DNA from: Pseudolabrys sp.
Lineage (GTDB): Bacteria > Pseudomonadota > Alphaproteobacteria > Rhizobiales > Xanthobacteraceae
Assembly (NCBI GenBank): GCA_022841665.1
Contig: JALHRB010000025.1
Location: forward strand, 1-49,136
Reading direction: 5' to 3'
Length of the DNA: 49,136 nucleotides
Below, one piece after another: positions 49,023 through 49,136 of the stretch. Position numbers and translations under genes: made by a program. Below the pieces are notes generated by a model. The model was not told the DNA's origin and searched no databases. It saw nothing but the letters and a program-made list of their open reading frames with translations. Numbering within the stretch: the first letter of the stretch is position 1; every line of letters starts with the position of its first letter.

Positions 49023-49136
49023 TAAAAGTCTTTCCACTCAGCATCGGCATCAAGCGCGGTGGCCAGGGCGGTCTGCATGCGGCCGACCGGATGGCGAGCG
49101 GCCGGACGGGCCGCGGCGGCCGCCGGCTTGCGCGCG
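49022..49136 (-). CDS. Methyl-accepting chemotaxis protein, C-terminal end only
   Basis: Only the last 37 or so codons lie in the window. The frame ending at TAA 49022-49024 reads an Ala/Pro/Arg-rich segment, then HPVGRMQTALATALDADAEW and KDF. The end Glu-Trp-Lys-Asp-Phe is the WxxF pentapeptide type used by high-abundance receptors to tether CheR and CheB. The signalling domain is beyond the right edge. The stop overlaps the cheR start. Identification rests on this tail and on context. Confidence 0.7.
   Translation of the reverse strand, partial: ARKPAAAAARPAARHPVGRMQTALATALDADAEWKDF

Overview
This is high-GC (roughly two thirds G+C) chromosomal DNA from an alphaproteobacterium, most likely order Hyphomicrobiales (Bradyrhizobiaceae/Xanthobacteraceae neighbourhood). 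The evidence is gene content (priA next to xerC, DUF983, DUF4337, LrgA/LrgB, many CoA-dependent and oxidoreductase catabolic genes, a cheR-cheD-cheB-cheA block with linked receiver genes) and the many intergenic palindromic repeats with ATGCCCGC/GCGGGCAT stems. No rRNA, tRNA, CRISPR array or transposase was recognised.

Layout. 1-8.7 kb holds housekeeping and small genes: the 5' end of priA, xerC, a DUF4337 membrane protein, an M24-like protein, a frameshifted DUF6883 gene with its DUF4926 partner, DUF983, lrgA/lrgB, a glutathione transferase, an uncharacterised Cys-containing membrane protein, a tandem hairpin array and a secreted COG4315 protein. 8.7-14.7 kb holds a beta-hydroxyacid dehydrogenase divergent from a complete SsuABC/TauABC-type importer (permease, permease, ATPase, Tat-exported binding protein), followed by an LVIVD-type propeller protein. 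14.8-36.4 kb is a catabolic stretch: CobW GTPase, MTHFR, a two-subunit class I CoA-transferase-like enzyme, two Gfo/Idh/MocA dehydrogenases, an Ldh-family dehydrogenase coupled to an ACMSD-type amidohydrolase, an orphan molybdopterin hydroxylase subunit, an aldehyde dehydrogenase, an SDR, an Fbp-type ABC importer followed by MmgE/PrpD, and a CaiB/crotonase pair. 36.7-40 kb holds an RhlE-type helicase with an IF-1 paralogue, then a secreted S10 carboxypeptidase. 40-49 kb holds a Cys-rich Crp/Fnr regulator, an AT-rich gap, a receiver protein with a FliM-like tail, and the chemotaxis operon on the minus strand (MCP tail, cheR, cheD, cheB, a STAS-receiver fusion, cheA, cheY, a small helical protein).

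Functional reading. The two importers and the surrounding dehydrogenases, CoA-transferases and hydratase fit uptake and stepwise breakdown of organic acids or aromatic/sugar-derived compounds. No single pathway can be named from sequence alone. The chemotaxis genes overlap by a few bases and form a translationally coupled unit.

Most distinctive points: (i) a MITE-like element with 12-bp terminal inverted repeats, flanked by 8-bp direct repeats, that split an originally GTGA-overlapping CoA-transferase gene pair and now supplies the Shine-Dalgarno sequence of the second gene; (ii) a STAS-CheY fusion inside the che operon; (iii) a receiver protein ending in a FliM-like CheY-binding motif; (iv) an SDR and an M24 protein that have lost catalytic or metal-binding residues; (v) a 51-bp tandem array of terminator-like hairpins.
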